From NCBI GenBank assembly GCA_033782935.1, contig JAWQEG010000166.1, positions 710,001-774,000 of the forward strand: a stretch of 64,000 nucleotides of DNA. The letters run 5' to 3'. Position 1 is the stretch's first letter, and every line of letters starts with the position of its first letter. The stretch comes from Petrolisthes cinctipes. Its lineage: Eukaryota > Arthropoda > Malacostraca > Decapoda > Porcellanidae. This document shows, piece by piece, positions 37,001-50,171 of this stretch. The notes under the pieces are model-generated. The model worked only from the letters and a program-made list of their open reading frames with translations, did not search any database and was not told the origin of the DNA. Made by a program: the position numbers and the translations under genes.

Positions 37001-40000
37001 TTTAGGCACCTAATATATCGATTTTTAGCATGTTTTGCGCCTTTATTTTAAAAATATTCTAGCACTGAGTAGGCATGTACAGATCGCTTCTGGGACCCAA
37101 AAATATCAGATTTTTGGGTGTTTTGAGCTTGAATTTAAGATATATACGGGTAAAGAAGATGCTGCTTATATCGACTTTTTGCACAAAAAATATCGATTTT
37201 TAGAATGTTTTAGGTCTGTATCTTGAAAACATTCTAGCAAGGAGTAGGCATGTACAGATTACTTCTGGGACCTAAAAATATAGAATTTTCAGGTGTTTTG
37301 AGCCTGAATTTGGGATATAAACGGGTACAGAAGATACATACACATATTGACTTTGGGCACCTAAAATATCGATTTTTAGCATGTTTTGGGCCTATATTTT
37401 GAAAATATTCTAGCACTGAGTAGGCATGTACAGATCGCTTCTGGGACCCAAAAATATCGAATTTTCGGGTGTTTTGAGCCTGAATTTGGGATATAAACGG
37501 GTACAGAAGATGCATATATATATTGACTTTGGGCACCTAAAATATCGATTTTCAGCATGTTATGGGACTGTATTTTGAAAATACTCTAACACAGAGTAGG
37601 CATGTACAGATCGCCTCTGGGACCACAAAATATCGAATTTTTGGGTGCTTAGAGCCTGAATTTGAAATATAAACGGGTACAGAAGATGCATGCACATATC
37701 GACTTTGGGCACCAAAAATATCGATTTTTAGCATGCTTTGGGCCTATATTTTGAAGATATTCTAGCACTGAGTAGGCATGTACAGATCGCTTCTGGGACC
37801 CAAAAATATCGAATTTTCGGGTGTTTTGAGCCTGAATATGAGATATAAACGGGTACAGAAGATCCATACACATATTGACTTTGGGCATCTTAAATATCGA
37901 ATTTCAGCATGTTTTAAGCCTGTATTTTGAAAATACTCTAACAGGGAGTAGGTATTTACAGATCGCTTCTGGAACCCAAAAATATCGTAATTTAGGGTGT
38001 TTTGAGCCTGAATTCGAGATATAAACGGGTACAGAAGATGATTAACATATCGACTTTTTGTACCTAAAATATCGATTTTGAGCATGTTTTGGGCCTAAAT
38101 TTTGGAAATTTTCTAGCACTGAGTAGGCATGTACAGATCGCTTCTGGGACCCAAAAATATCGGATTTTCGGTTGTTTTGAGCCTGAGTTTGGGATATAAA
38201 CGGGTAAAGAAGATGCATACACATATTGACTTTGGGCACCTAAAATATCGAATTTTAGCATGTTTTAGGTCTGTATATTGAAAAAACTCTAAAACGAAGT
38301 AGGCATGTACAGATCGCTTCTGGGACCCAAAAATATCGAATTTTCGGGGGTTTTGAGCCTGAATTTATGATATATACGGGTACAGAAGATGCATTCACAT
38401 ATTGACTTTGGGCACCTAAAATATCGAATTTCAGCATGTTTTCGGCCTGTATTTTGAAAATACTCTAACACGGAGTAGGCATGTACAGATCGCTTCTGGG
38501 ACCCAAAAATATCGGAATTTCGGGTGTTTTAAGCCTGAATTTAAGATATAAACGGGTACAGAAGATGCATACATATATTGACTTTGGGCACCTAAAATAT
38601 CGAATTTCAGCATGTTTTGGGACTGTATATTGAAAATTCTCTAACACGGAGTAGGTATTTACAGATCGCCTCTGAGACACAAAAATATCGAATTTTTGGT
38701 GTTTAGAGCCTGAATTTGAGATATAAACGGGTACAGAAGATGCATGCACATATCGACTTTGGGCACCAAAAATATCGATTTTTAGCATGCTTTGGGCCTA
38801 TATTTAAAGATATTCTAGCATTAAGTAGGTATGTACAGATCGCTTCTGGGACCCAAAATTATCGAAGTTTCGAGTGTTTCGAACCTGAATTTGAGATATA
38901 AACGAGTACAGAAGATGCATGCACATATCGACTTTTTGCACATAAAATATCGATTTTGAGCATGTTTTGGGCCTATATTTTGGAACTTTTCTAGCACTGA
39001 GTAGGCATGTACAGATCGCTTCAGGGACCCAAAAATATCGAATTTTTGGGTGTTTTGAGCCTGAATTTGGGATATAAACGGGTACAGAAGATGCATGCAC
39101 ATATCGACTTTGGACACCTAAAATATCGATTTTTAGCATGTTTTGAGCCAATATTTTGAAAACATTCTAGCACTGAGTAGGCATGTACAGATCGCTTCTG
39201 GGACCCAAAAATATCGGATTTTCGGGTGTTTTGAGCCTGAATTTAAGATATAAACGGGTACGGAAGAGGCATGCTTATATCGACTTTTTGCACCAAAAAT
39301 ATCGATTTTCAGAATGTTTTGGATCTGTATCTTGAAAACATTCTAGCAAGGAGTAGGCATGTATAGATTGCTTCTGGGACCCAAAAATATAGAATTTTCG
39401 GGTGTTTTGAGCCTGAATTTGGGATATAAACGGGTACAGAAGATACACATACACATATTGACTTTGGGCACCTAAAATATCGATTTTTAGCATGTTTTGG
39501 GCCTATATTTTGAAAATATTCTAGCACTGAGTAGGCATGTACAGATCGCTTCTGGGACCCAAAAATATCGAATTTTTGGGTGTTTTGAGCCTGAATTTGG
39601 GATATAAACGGGTACAGAAGATGCATACATATATTGACTTTGGGCACCTAAAATATCGAATTTCAGCATGTTTTGGGACTGTATATTGAAAATACTCTAA
39701 CACGGAGTAGGTATGTACAGATCGCCTCTGAGACCAAAAAATATCGAATTTTTGATGTTTAGAGCCTGAATTTGAGATATAAACGGGTACATAAGATGCA
39801 TGCATATATCGACTTTGGGCACCAAAAATATCGATTTTTAGCATGCTTTGGGCCTATATTTAAAGATATTCTAGCATTAAGTAGGTATGTACAGATCGCT
39901 TCTGGGACCCAAAATTATCGAAGTTTCGAGTGTTTTGAACCTGAATTTGAGATATAAACGGGTACATAAGATGCATGCACATATCGACTTTTTGCATCTA

Positions 40001-40164
40001 AAATATCGATTTTGAGCATGTTTAGGGTCTGCATCTTGAAAACATTCTAGCAAGGAGTAGGCATGTACAGATCGCTTCTGGGACCCAAAAATATCGAAGT
40101 ATCGGGTGTTTTGAGCCTGAATTTGGGATATAAACGGGTACAGAAGATGCATACACATATTGAC
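37001..40164. repeat. Block V HOR unit e, 18 monomers (3,164 bp)
   Basis: Begins exactly 3,339 bp after unit d. It is one monomer shorter because, like unit b, it lacks the GATTCATTCATATATTG monomer near 39,100. It matches unit b to 39,599 at offset 7,909, then continues with the CTGAATTTGGGATAT monomer that unit b lost. Private variants: GAATTTGAAATAT (37,663), ATCGTAATTTAGGG (37,985) and AAACGAGTACAG (38,902). Confidence 0.83.
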
Positions 40165-40178
40165 TTTAGGCACCTAAT

Positions 40179-41232
40179 ATATCGATTTTTAGCATGTTTT
40201 GCGCCTTTATTTTAAAAATATTCTAGCACTGAGTAGGCATGTACAGATCGCTTCTGGGACCCAAAAATATCAGATTTTTGGGTGTTTCGAGCTTGAATTT
40301 AAGATATATACGGGTAAAGAAGATGCTGCTTATATCGACTTTTTGCACAAAAAATATCGATTTTTAGAATGTTTTAGGTCTGTATCTTGAAAACATTCTA
40401 GCAAGGAGTAGGCATGTACAGATTACTTCTGGGACCTAAAAATATAGAATTTTCAGGTGTTTTGAGCCTGAATTTGGGATATAAACGGGTACAGAAGATA
40501 CATACACATATTGACTTTGGGCACCTAAAATATCGATTTTTAGCATGTTTTGGGCCTATATTTTGAAAATATTCTAGCACTGAGTAGGCATGTACAGATC
40601 GCTTCTGGGACCCAAAAATATCGAATTTTCAGGTGTTTTGAGCCTGAATTTGGGATATAAACGGGTACAGAAGATGCATACATATATTGACTTTGGGCAC
40701 CTAAAATATCGATTTTCAGCATGTTATGGGACTGTATTTTGAAAATACTCTAACACAGAGTAGGCATGTACAGATCGCCTCTGGGACCACAAAATATCGA
40801 ATTTTTGGGTGCTTAGAGCCTGAATTTGAGATATAAACGGGTACAGAAGATGCATGCACATATCGACTTTGGGCACCAAAAATATCGATTTTTAGCATGC
40901 TTTGGGCCTATATTTTGAAGATATTCTAGCACTGAGTAGGCATGTACAGATCGCTTCTGAGACCCAAAAATATCGAATTTTCGGGTGTTTTGAGCCTGAA
41001 TATGAGATATAAACGGGTACAGAAGATCCATACACATATTGACTTTGGGCATCTTAAATATCGAATTTCAGCATGTTTTAAGCCTGTATTTTGAAAATAC
41101 TCTAACAGGGAGTAGGTATTTACAGATCGCTTCTGGAACCCAAAAATATCGAAATTTAGGGTGTTTTGAGCCTGAATTCGAGATATAAACGGGTATAGAA
41201 GATGATTAACATATCGACTTTTTGCACCTAAA
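40179..41232. repeat. Six-monomer tandem unit, copy A (1,054 bp)
   Basis: Matches 41,233-42,286 at offset 1,054. The left limit is set by CCTAATATATCG here (T at 40,178) against CCTAAAATATCG at 41,232. It includes the GATGCTGCTTATATCG, CATGTTATGGGACTG and GTATTTACAGATCGC monomers of block V, so it is an internal duplication of the first third of an 18-19-monomer unit. Confidence 0.85.
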
Positions 41233-42286
41233 ATATCGATTTTTAGCATGTTTTGCGCCTTTATTTTAAAAATATTCTAGCACTGAGTAGGCATGTACAG
41301 ATCGCTTCTGTGACCCAAAAATATCAGATTTTTGGGTGTTTCGAGCTTGAATTTAAGATATATACGGGTAAAGAAGATGCTGCTTATATCGACTTTTTGC
41401 ACAAAAAATATCGATTTTTAGAATGTTTTAGGTCTGTATCTTGAAAACATTCTAGCAAGGAGTAGGCATGTACAGATTGCTTCTGGGACCTAAAAATATA
41501 GAATTTTCAGGTGTTTTGAGCCTGAATTTGGGATATAAACGGGTACAGAAGATACATACACATATTGACTTTGGGCACCTAAAATATCGATTTTTAGCAT
41601 GTTTTGGGCCTATATTTTGAAAATATTCTAGCACTGAGTAGGCATGTACAGATCGCTTCTGGGACCCAAAAATATCGAATTTTCAGGTGTTTTGAGCCTG
41701 AATTTGGGATATAAACGGGTACAGAAGATGCATACATATATTGACTTTGGGCACCTAAAATATCGATTTTCAGCATGTTATGGGACTGTATTTTGAAAAT
41801 ACTCTAACACAGAGTAGGCATGTACAGATCGCCTCTGGGACCACAAAATATCGAATTTTTGGGTGCTTAGAGCCTGAATTTGAGATATAAACGGGTACAG
41901 AAGATGCATGCACATATCGACTTTGGGCACCAAAAATATCGATTTTTAGCATGCTTTGGGCCTATATTTTGAAGATATTCTAGCACTGAGTAGGCATGTA
42001 CAGATCGCTTCTGAGACCCAAAAATATCGAATTTTCGGGTGTTTTGAGCCTGAATATGAGATATAAACGGGTACAGAAGATCCATACACATATTGACTTT
42101 GGGCATCTTAAATATCGAATTTCAGCATGTTTTAAGCCTGTATTTTGAAAATACTCTAACAGGGAGTAGGTATTTACAGATCGCTTCTGGAACCCAAAAA
42201 TATCGAAATTTAGGGTGTTTTGAGCCTGAATTCGAGATATAAACGGGTATAGAAGATGATTAACATATCGACTTTTTGCACCTAAA
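41233..42286. repeat. Six-monomer tandem unit, copy B (1,054 bp)
   Basis: Second copy of the 1,054 bp unit. Differences from copy A that I saw are TCTGTGACCC at about 41,307 (copy A TCTGGGACCC) and AGATTGCTTC at about 41,474 (copy A AGATTACTTC). The match ends at 42,297, where copy A has T (41,244) and this copy has G (42,298). The exchange is thus confined to ATATCGATTTT at 41,233-41,243. Confidence 0.85.
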
Positions 42287-43851
42287 ATATCGATTTTGAG
42301 CATGTTTTGGGCCTAAATTTTGGAAATTTTCTAGCACTGAGTAGGCATGTACAGATCGCTTCTGGGACCCAAAAATATCGGATTTTCGGTTGTTTTGAGC
42401 CTGAGTTTGGGATATAAACGGGTAAAGAAGATGCATACACATATTGACTTTGGGCACCTAAAATATCGAATTTTAGCATGTTTTAGGTCTGTATATTGAA
42501 AAAACTCTAAAACGAAGTAGGCATGTACAGATCGCTTCTGGGACCCAAAAATATCGAATTTTCGGGGGTTTTGAGCCTGAATTTGAGATATATACGGGTA
42601 CAGAAGATGCATTCACATATTGACTTTGGGCACCTAAAATATCGAATTTCAGCATGTTTTCGGCCTGTATTTTGAAAATACTCTAACACGGAGTAGGCAT
42701 GTACAGATCGCTTCTGGGATCCAAAAATATCGGAATTTCGGGTGTTTTAAGCCAGAATTTAAGATATAAACGGGTACAGAAGATGCATACATATATTGAC
42801 TTTGGGCACCTAAAATATCGAATTTTAGCATGTTTTGGGACTGTATATTGAAAATTCTCTAACACGGAGTAGGTATGTACAGATCGCCTCTGAGACACAA
42901 AAATATCGAATTTTTGGTGTTTAGAGCCTGAATTTGAGATATAAACGGGTACAGAAGATGCATGCACATATCGACTTTGGGCACCAAAAATATCGATTTT
43001 TAGCATGCTTTGGGCCTATATTTAAAGATATTCTAGCATTAAGTAGGTATGTACAGATCGCTTCTGGGACCCAAAATTATCGAAGTTTCGAGTGTTTTGA
43101 ACCTGAATTTGAGATATAAACGGGTACAGAAGATGCATGCACATATCGACTTTTTGCACATAAAATATCGATTTTGAGCATGTTTTGGGCCTATATTTTG
43201 GAACTTTTCTAGCACTGAGTAGGCATGTACAGATCGCTTCAGGGACCCAAAAATATCGAATTTTTGGGTGTTTTGAGCCTGAATTTGGGATATAAACGGG
43301 TACAGAAGATTCATTCATATATTGACTTTGGGCACCTAAAATATCGAATTTCAGCATGTTTTGGGACTGTATATTGAAAATACTCTAACACGGAGTAGGT
43401 ATGTACAGATCGCCTCTGAGACCAAAAAATATCGAATTTTTGATGTTTAGAGCCTGAATTTGAGATATAAACGGGTACATAAGATGTATGCACATATCGA
43501 CTTGGGCACCAAAAATATCGATTTTTAGCATGCTTTGGGCCTATATTTAAAGATATTCTAGCATTAAGTAGGTATGTACAGATCGCTTCTGGGACCCAAA
43601 ATTATCGAATTTTCGAGTGTTTTGAACCTGAATTTGAGATATAAACGGGTACAGAAGATGCATGCACATATCGACTTTTTGAACCTAAAATATCGATTTT
43701 GAGCATGTTTAGGGTCTGCATCTTGAAAACATTCTAGCAAGGAGTAGGCATGTACAGATCGCTTCTGGGACCCAAAAATATCGAAGTATCGGGTGTTTTG
43801 AGCCTGAATTTGTGATATAAACGGGTACAGAAGATGCATACACATATTGAC
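42287..43851. repeat. Block V, remainder of the unit after the six-monomer pair
   Basis: Nine monomers that finish the interrupted HOR unit. They match 38,069-39,090 or so at offset 4,218 as far as about 43,305, then switch to the GATTCATTCATATATTG type seen at 35,751. Private variants: GGGATCCAAAAATATCGG (42,717), AAGCCAGAATTT (42,750) and CACTTGGGCACC near 43,500, where a T of CTTTGGG is missing. The marker TTTAGGCACCTAATACATCG follows at 43,852. Confidence 0.78.
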
Positions 43852-45427
43852 TTTAGGCACCTAATACATCGATTTTTAGCATGTTTTGCGCCTTTATTTT
43901 TAAAATATTCTAGCACTGAGTAGGCATGTACAGATCGCTTCTGGGACCCAAAAATATAGAATTTTCGGGTGTTTTGAGCCTGAGTTTGGGATATAAACGG
44001 GTAAAGAAAATGCATACACATATTGATTTTGGGCACATAAAATATCGAATTTTAGCATGTTTTCGGCCTGTAATTTGAAAATTCTCTAACACGGAGTAGG
44101 CATGTACAGATCGCTTCTGGGACTCAAAAAAAAATCGAATTTTTGGGTGTTTTGAGCCTGAATTTGAGATATAAACGGGTACAGAAGATGCATGCACATA
44201 TCGACTTTGGACACCTAAAATATCGATTTTTAGCATGTTTTGAGCCAATATTTTGAAAACATTCTAGCACTGAGTAGGCATGTACAGATCGCTTCTGGGA
44301 CCCAAAAATATCGGATTTTCGGGTGTTTTGAGCCTGAGTTTGGGATATAAACGGGTAAAGAAGATGCTCACACATATTGAATTTGGGCACCTAAAATATC
44401 GAATTTCAGCATGTTTTAGGTCTGTATTTTGAAAATACTCTAACAGGGAGTAGGCATGTAGAGATCGCTTATGGGACCCAAAAATATCGGATTTTCGGGT
44501 GTTTTGAGCCTGAATTTAAGATATAAACGGGTACGGAAGAGGCATGCTTATATCGACTTTTTGCACCAAAAATATCGATTTCCAGAATGTTTTGGATCTG
44601 TATCTTGAAAACATTCTAGCAAGGAGTAGGCATGTATAGATTGCTTCTGGGACCCAAAAATATAGAATTTTCGGGTGTTTTGAGCCTGAATTTGGGATAT
44701 AAACGGGTACAGAAGATACATACACATATTGACTTTGGGCACCTAAAATATCGATTTTTAGCATGTTTTGGGCCTATATTTTGAAAATATTCCAGCACTG
44801 AGTAGGCATGTACAGATCGCTTCTGGGACCCAAAAATATCGAATTTTTGGGTGTTTTGAGCCTGAATTTGGGATATAAACGGGTACAGAAGATGCATACA
44901 TATATTGACTTTGGGCACCTAAAATATCGAATTTCAGCATGTTTTGGGACTGTATATTGAAAATACTCTAACACGGAGTAGGTATGTACAGATCGCCTCT
45001 GAGACCAAAAAATATCGAATTTTTGATGTTTAGAGCCTGAATTTGAGATATAAACGGGTACATAAGATGCATGCATATATCGACTTTGGGCACCAAAAAT
45101 ATCGATTTTTTGCATGCTTTGGGCCTATATTTAAAGATATTCTAGCATTAAGTAGGTATGTACAGATCGCTTCTGGGACCCCAAATTATCGAATTTTCGA
45201 GTGTTTTGAACCTGAATTTGAGATATAAACGGGTACAGAAGATGCATGCACATATCGACTTTTTGCACCTAAAATATCGATTTTGAGCATGTTTAGGGTC
45301 TGCATCTTGAAAACATTCTAGCAAGGAGTACAGATCGCTTCTGGGACCCAAAAATATCGAAGTATCGGGTGTTTTGAGCCTGAATTTGGGATATAAACGG
45401 GTACAGAAGATGCATACACATATTGAC
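43852..45427. repeat. Block V HOR unit h, 9 monomers (1,576 bp)
   Basis: A short unit between two TTTAGGCACC markers. It mixes monomers like block III (GAGTTTGGGATATAAACGGG with TAAAG) with block V types (GGAAGAGGCATGCTTATATCG). One core is damaged: AAAAAAAAATCGAATT at 44,126-44,140 replaces AAAAATATCGAATT. At 45,326-45,330 eight bases of the A box are missing (GGAGTACAGATCGC). These two indels explain most of the small departure from nine full monomers. Confidence 0.75.
45324..45336. other. Eight-base deletion in an A box
   Basis: CAAGGAGTACAGATCGC replaces CAAGGAGTAGGCATGTACAG. The missing bases are flanked by GTA direct repeats (GTA-GGCATGTA), as expected for slippage. The same loss is seen at 54,105-54,117 in a different monomer type, so it happened at least twice. 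Confidence 0.85.
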
Positions 45428-47536
45428 TTTAGGCACCTATTATATCGATTTTTAGCATGTTTTGCGCCTTTATTTTAAAAATATTCTAGCACTGAGTAGG
45501 CATGTACAGATCGCTTCTGGGACCCAAAAATATCAGATTTTTGGGTGTTTTGAGCTTGAATTTAAGATATATACGGGTAAAGAAGATGCTGCTTATATCG
45601 ACTTTTTGCACAAAAAATATCGATTTTTAGAATGTTTTAGGTCTGTATCTTGAAAACATTCTAGCAAGGAGTAGGCATGTACAGATTACTTCTGGGACCT
45701 AAAAATATAGAATTTTCAGGTGTTTTGAGCCTGAATTTGGGATATAAACGGGTACAGAAGATACATACACATATTGACTTTGGGCACCTAAAATATCGAT
45801 TTTTAGCATGTTTTGGGCCTATATTTTGAAAATATTCTAGCACTGAGTAGGCATGTACAGATCGCTTCTGGGACCCAAAAATATCGAATTTTCGGGTGTT
45901 TTGAGCCTGAATTTGGGATATAAACGGGTACAGAAGATTCATACATATATTGACTTTGGTCACCTAAAATATCGATTTTCAGCATGTTATGGGACTGTAT
46001 TTTGAAAATACTCTAACACAGAGTAGGCATGTACAGATCGCCTCTGGGACCACAAAATATCGAATTTTTGGGTGCTTAGAGCCTGAATTTGAGATATAAA
46101 CGGGTACAGAAGATGCATGCACATATCGACTTTGGGCACCAAAAATATCGTTTTTTAGCATGCTTTGGGCCTATATTTTGAAGATATTCTAGCACTGAGT
46201 AGGCATGTACAGATCGCTTCTGGGACCCAAAAATATCGAATTTTCGGGTGTTTTGAGCCTGAATATGAGATATAAACGGGTACAGAAGATCCATACACAT
46301 ATTGACTTTGGGCATCTTAAATATCGAATTTCAGCATGTTTTAGGCCTGTATTTTGAAAATACTTTAACAGGGAGTAGGTATTTACAGATCGCTTCTGGA
46401 ACCCAAAAATATCGAATTTTAGGGTGTTTTGAGCCTGAATTCGAGATATAAACGGGTACAGAAGATGCATGCACATATCGACTTTGGACACCTAAATATC
46501 GATTTTTAGCATGTTTTGAGCCTATATTTTGAAAACATTCTAGAACTGAGTAGGCATGTACAGATCGCTTCTGGGACTCAAAAATATTAAATTTTCGAGT
46601 GTTTTGTGCCTGAATTTGAGATATAAACGGGTACAGAAGATGATTAACATATCGACTTTTTGCACCTAAAATATCGATTTTGAGCATGTTTTGGGCCTAT
46701 ATTTTGGAAATTTTCTAGCACTGAGTAGGCATGTACAGATCGCTTCTGGGACCCAAAAATATCGGATTTTCGGGTGTTTTGAGCCTGAGTTTGGGATATA
46801 AACGGGTAAAGAAGATGCATACACATATTGACTTTGGCACCTAAAATATCGAATTTTAGCATGTTTTTAGGCCTGTATATTGAAAAAACTCTAAAACGGA
46901 GTAGGCATGTACAGATCGTTTCTGGGACCCAAAAATATCGAATTTTCGGGTGTTTTGAGCCTGAGTTTGGGATATAAACGGGTAAAGAAGATGCATACAC
47001 ATATTGACTTTGGCACTTAAAATATCGAATTTTAGCATGTTTTTAGGCCTGTATATTGAAAAAACTCTAAAACGGAGTAGGCATGTACAGATCGTTTCTG
47101 GGACCCAAAAATATCGAATTTTCAGGTGTTTTGAGCCTGAATTTGAGATATAAACGGGTACAGAAGATGCATTCACATATTGACTTTGGGCACCTAAAAT
47201 ATCGAATTTCAGCATGTTTTGGGCCTGTATTTTGAAAATACTCTAACACGGAGTAGGCATGTACAGATCGCTTCTGGGACCCAAAAATATCGGATTTTCG
47301 GGTGTTTTAAGCCTGAATTTAAGATATAAACGGGTACAGAAGATGCATGCTTATATCGACTTTTTGCACCAAAAATATCAGTTTTCAGATTGTTTTGGGT
47401 CTGTATCTTGAAAACATTCTAGTAAGGTGTAGGCATGTCTAGATTGCTTCTGGGACCAAAAAGTATCGAATTTTCGAGTGTTTAGAGCCTGAATTTGAGA
47501 TATAAACGGGTACAGAAGATGCATACACATATTGAC
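45428..47536. repeat. Block V-VI boundary unit, 12 monomers (2,109 bp)
   Basis: 45,428-46,490 follows block V (offset 8,427 from 37,001). Then m4-m6-like monomers of the block I kind appear (GAACTGAGTAGG, ATATTAAATTTTCG at 46,580, GATGATTAACATATCG at 46,639). Next come two nearly identical adjacent monomers at 46,831-47,182, and then block III-like monomers (GATGCATTCACATATTG, TTTTCAGATTGTTTTGGG). CACCTAAATATCG (46,489) and ACTTTGGCACC (46,831) carry small deletions that break the usual reading-frame pattern. Confidence 0.75.
46831..47182. repeat. Two near-identical adjacent monomers
   Basis: Both 176 bp monomers start ACTTTGGCAC and share AGCATGTTTTTAGGCCTG, AAAACGGAGTAGG and GATCGTTTCTGGG. 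In the first ~130 bp they differ only at CACCTAAAA against CACTTAAAA and at TTTTCGGGTG against TTTTCAGGTG; after that the second switches to GAATTTGAGATAT. Adjacent monomers are usually quite different in this array, so this is a young single-monomer tandem duplication. Confidence 0.8.
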
Positions 47537-48239
47537 TTTAGGCACCTAATATATCAATTTTTAGCATGTTTTGCGCCTTTATTTTAAAAATATTCTAGCA
47601 CTGAGTAGGCATGTACAGATCGCTTTTGGGACCCAAAAATATAGAATTTTCGGGTGTTTTGAGCCTGAATTTGGGATATAAACGGGTACAGAAGATGCAT
47701 GCACATATTGACTTTGGGCACCTAAAATATCGAATTTCAGCATGTGTTGGGCCTGTACTTTGAAAATACTCTAACACGGAGTAGGCATGTACAGATCGCT
47801 TCTGGGACCCAAAAATATCTAATTTTCGTGTGTTTTGAGCCTGAATTTGAGATATAAACGGGTACAGAAGATGCATGCACATATCGACTTTGGGCACCAA
47901 AAATATCGATTTTTAGCATGCTTTGGGCCTATATTTTGAAGATATTCCAGCATTAAGTAGGTATGTACAGATCGCTTCTGGGACCCAAGAATATCGAATT
48001 TTCGAGTGTTTTGAACCTGAATTTGAGATATAAACGGGTACAGAAGATGCATGCACATATCGACGTTTTGCACCTAAAATATCGATTTTGAGCATGTTTA
48101 GGGTCTGCATCTTGAAAACATTCTAGCTAGGAGTAGGCATGTACAGATTGCTTCTGGGACAAAAAATATCGAAGTATCGCGTGTTTTGAGCCTGAATTTG
48201 GGATATAAACGGGTACAGAAGATGCATACACATATTGAC
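47537..48239. repeat. Four-monomer segment with block I m1-m2
   Basis: Four monomers (703 bp) between two TTTAGGCACC markers. The middle (about 47,820-48,110) is the block I m1/m2 pair (CCAAGAATATCG, GGTATGTACAG, GACGTTTTGCACC), a pair also dispersed at 16,727, 20,948 and 50,998. A private change is ATATTCCAGCATTAAG at 47,942. Confidence 0.75.
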
Positions 48240-50171
48240 TTTAGGCACCTAAAATATCGATTTTTAGCATGTTTTGCGCCTTTATTTTAAAAATATTCTA
48301 GCACTGAGTAGGCATGTACAGATCGCTTCTGGGACCCAAAAATATCAGATTTTTGGGTGTTTTGAGCTTGAATTTAAGATATAAACGGGTAAAGAAGATG
48401 CTGCTTATATCGACTTTTTGCACAAAAAATATCGATTTTTAGAATGTTTTAGGTCTGTATCTTGAAAACATTCTAGCAAGGAGTAGGCATGTACAGATTG
48501 CTTCTGGGACCTAAAAATATAGAATTTTCAGGTGTTTTGAGCCTGAATTTGGGATATAAACGGGTACAGAAGATAAATACACATATTGACTTTGGGCACC
48601 TAAAATATCGATTTTTAGCATGTTTTGGGCCTATATTTTGAAAATATTCTAGCACTGAGTAGGCATGTACAGATCGCCTCTGGGACCACAAAATATCGAA
48701 TTTTTGGGTGCTTAGAGCCTGAATTTGAGATATAAACGGGTACAGAAGATGCATGCACATATCGACTTTGGGCACCAAAAATATCGATTTTTAGCATGCT
48801 TTGGGCCTATATTTTGAAGATATTCTAGCACTGAGTAGGCATGTACAGATCGCTTCAGGGACCCAAAAATATCGAATTTTCGGGTGTTTTGAGCCTGAAT
48901 ATGAGATATAAACGGGTACAGAAGATCCATACACATATTGACTTTGGGCATCTTAAATATCGAATTTCAGCATGTTTTTGGCCTGTATTTTGAAAATACA
49001 CTAACAGGGAGTAGGTATTTACAGATCGCTTCTGGAACCCAAAAATATCGGATTTTTGGGTGTTTTGAGCCTGAAATCGAGATATAAACGGGTACAGAAG
49101 ATGCATGCACATATCGACTTTGGACACCTAAATATCGATTTTTAGCATGTTTTAGGCCTGTATATTGAAAAAACTCTAAAACGGAGTAGGCATGTACAGA
49201 TCGTCTCTGGGACCCAAAAATATCGAATTTTCTTGTGTTTTGAGCCAGAATTTGAGATATAAACGGGTACAGAAGATGCATTCACATATTGACTTTGGGC
49301 ACCAAAAATATCGAATTTCAGCATGTTTTGGGCCTGTATTTTGAAAATACTCTAACACGGAGTAGGCATGTGCAGATCGTCTCTGGGACCCAAAAATATC
49401 GAATTTTCGGGTGTTTTGAGCCAGAATTTGAGATATAAACGGGTACAGAAGATGCATTCACATATTGACTTTGGGCACCTAAAATATCGAATTTCAGCAT
49501 GTTTTGGGCCTGTATTTTGAAAATACTCTAACACGGAGTAGGCATGTGCAGATCGCTTCTGGGACCCAAAAATATCGGATTTTCGGGTGTTTTAAGCCTG
49601 AATTTAAGATATAAACGGGTACAGAAGATGCATGCTTATATCGACTTTTTGCACCAAAAATATCAATTTTCAGATTGTTTTGGGTTTGTATCTTGAAAAC
49701 ATTCTAGCAAGGAGTAGGCATGTCTAGATTGCTTCTAGGACCAAAAAATATCGAATTTTTGGTGTTTAGAGCCTTAATTTGAGATATAAACGGGTACAGA
49801 AGATGCATCCACATATCGACTTTAGGAACCAAAAATATCGATTTTTAGCATGCTTTGGGCTTATATATAAAGATATTCTAGCATTAAGTAGGTATGTACA
49901 GATCGCTTCTGGGACCCAAAAATATCGAATTTTCGAGTGTTTTGAACCTGAATTTGAGATATAAACGGGTACAGAAGATCCATGCACATATCGACTTTTT
50001 GCACCTAAAATATCGATTTTGAGCATGTTTAGGGTCTGCATCTTGAAAACATTCTAGCAAGGAGTAGGCATGTACAGATCGCTTCTGGGACCCAAAAATA
50101 TCGAAGTATCGGGTGTTTTGAGCCTTAATTTGGGATATAAACGGGTACAGAAGATGCATACACATATTGAC
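48240..50171. repeat. Block VI HOR unit 1, 11 monomers (1,932 bp)
   Basis: Matches unit 2 at offset 3,341 from about 48,340 to 49,140. Then this copy lacks two monomers: the m4-type B half runs straight into an m6-type B half at TAGCATGTTTT, 49,143-49,153. It then carries one extra monomer (GATCGTCTCTGGG at 49,202 and again at 49,378). After that the offset is 3,515. GTGCTTAGAGCC, GATCCATACACATATTG and CTTCTAGGACC are shared with unit 2. Confidence 0.78.
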
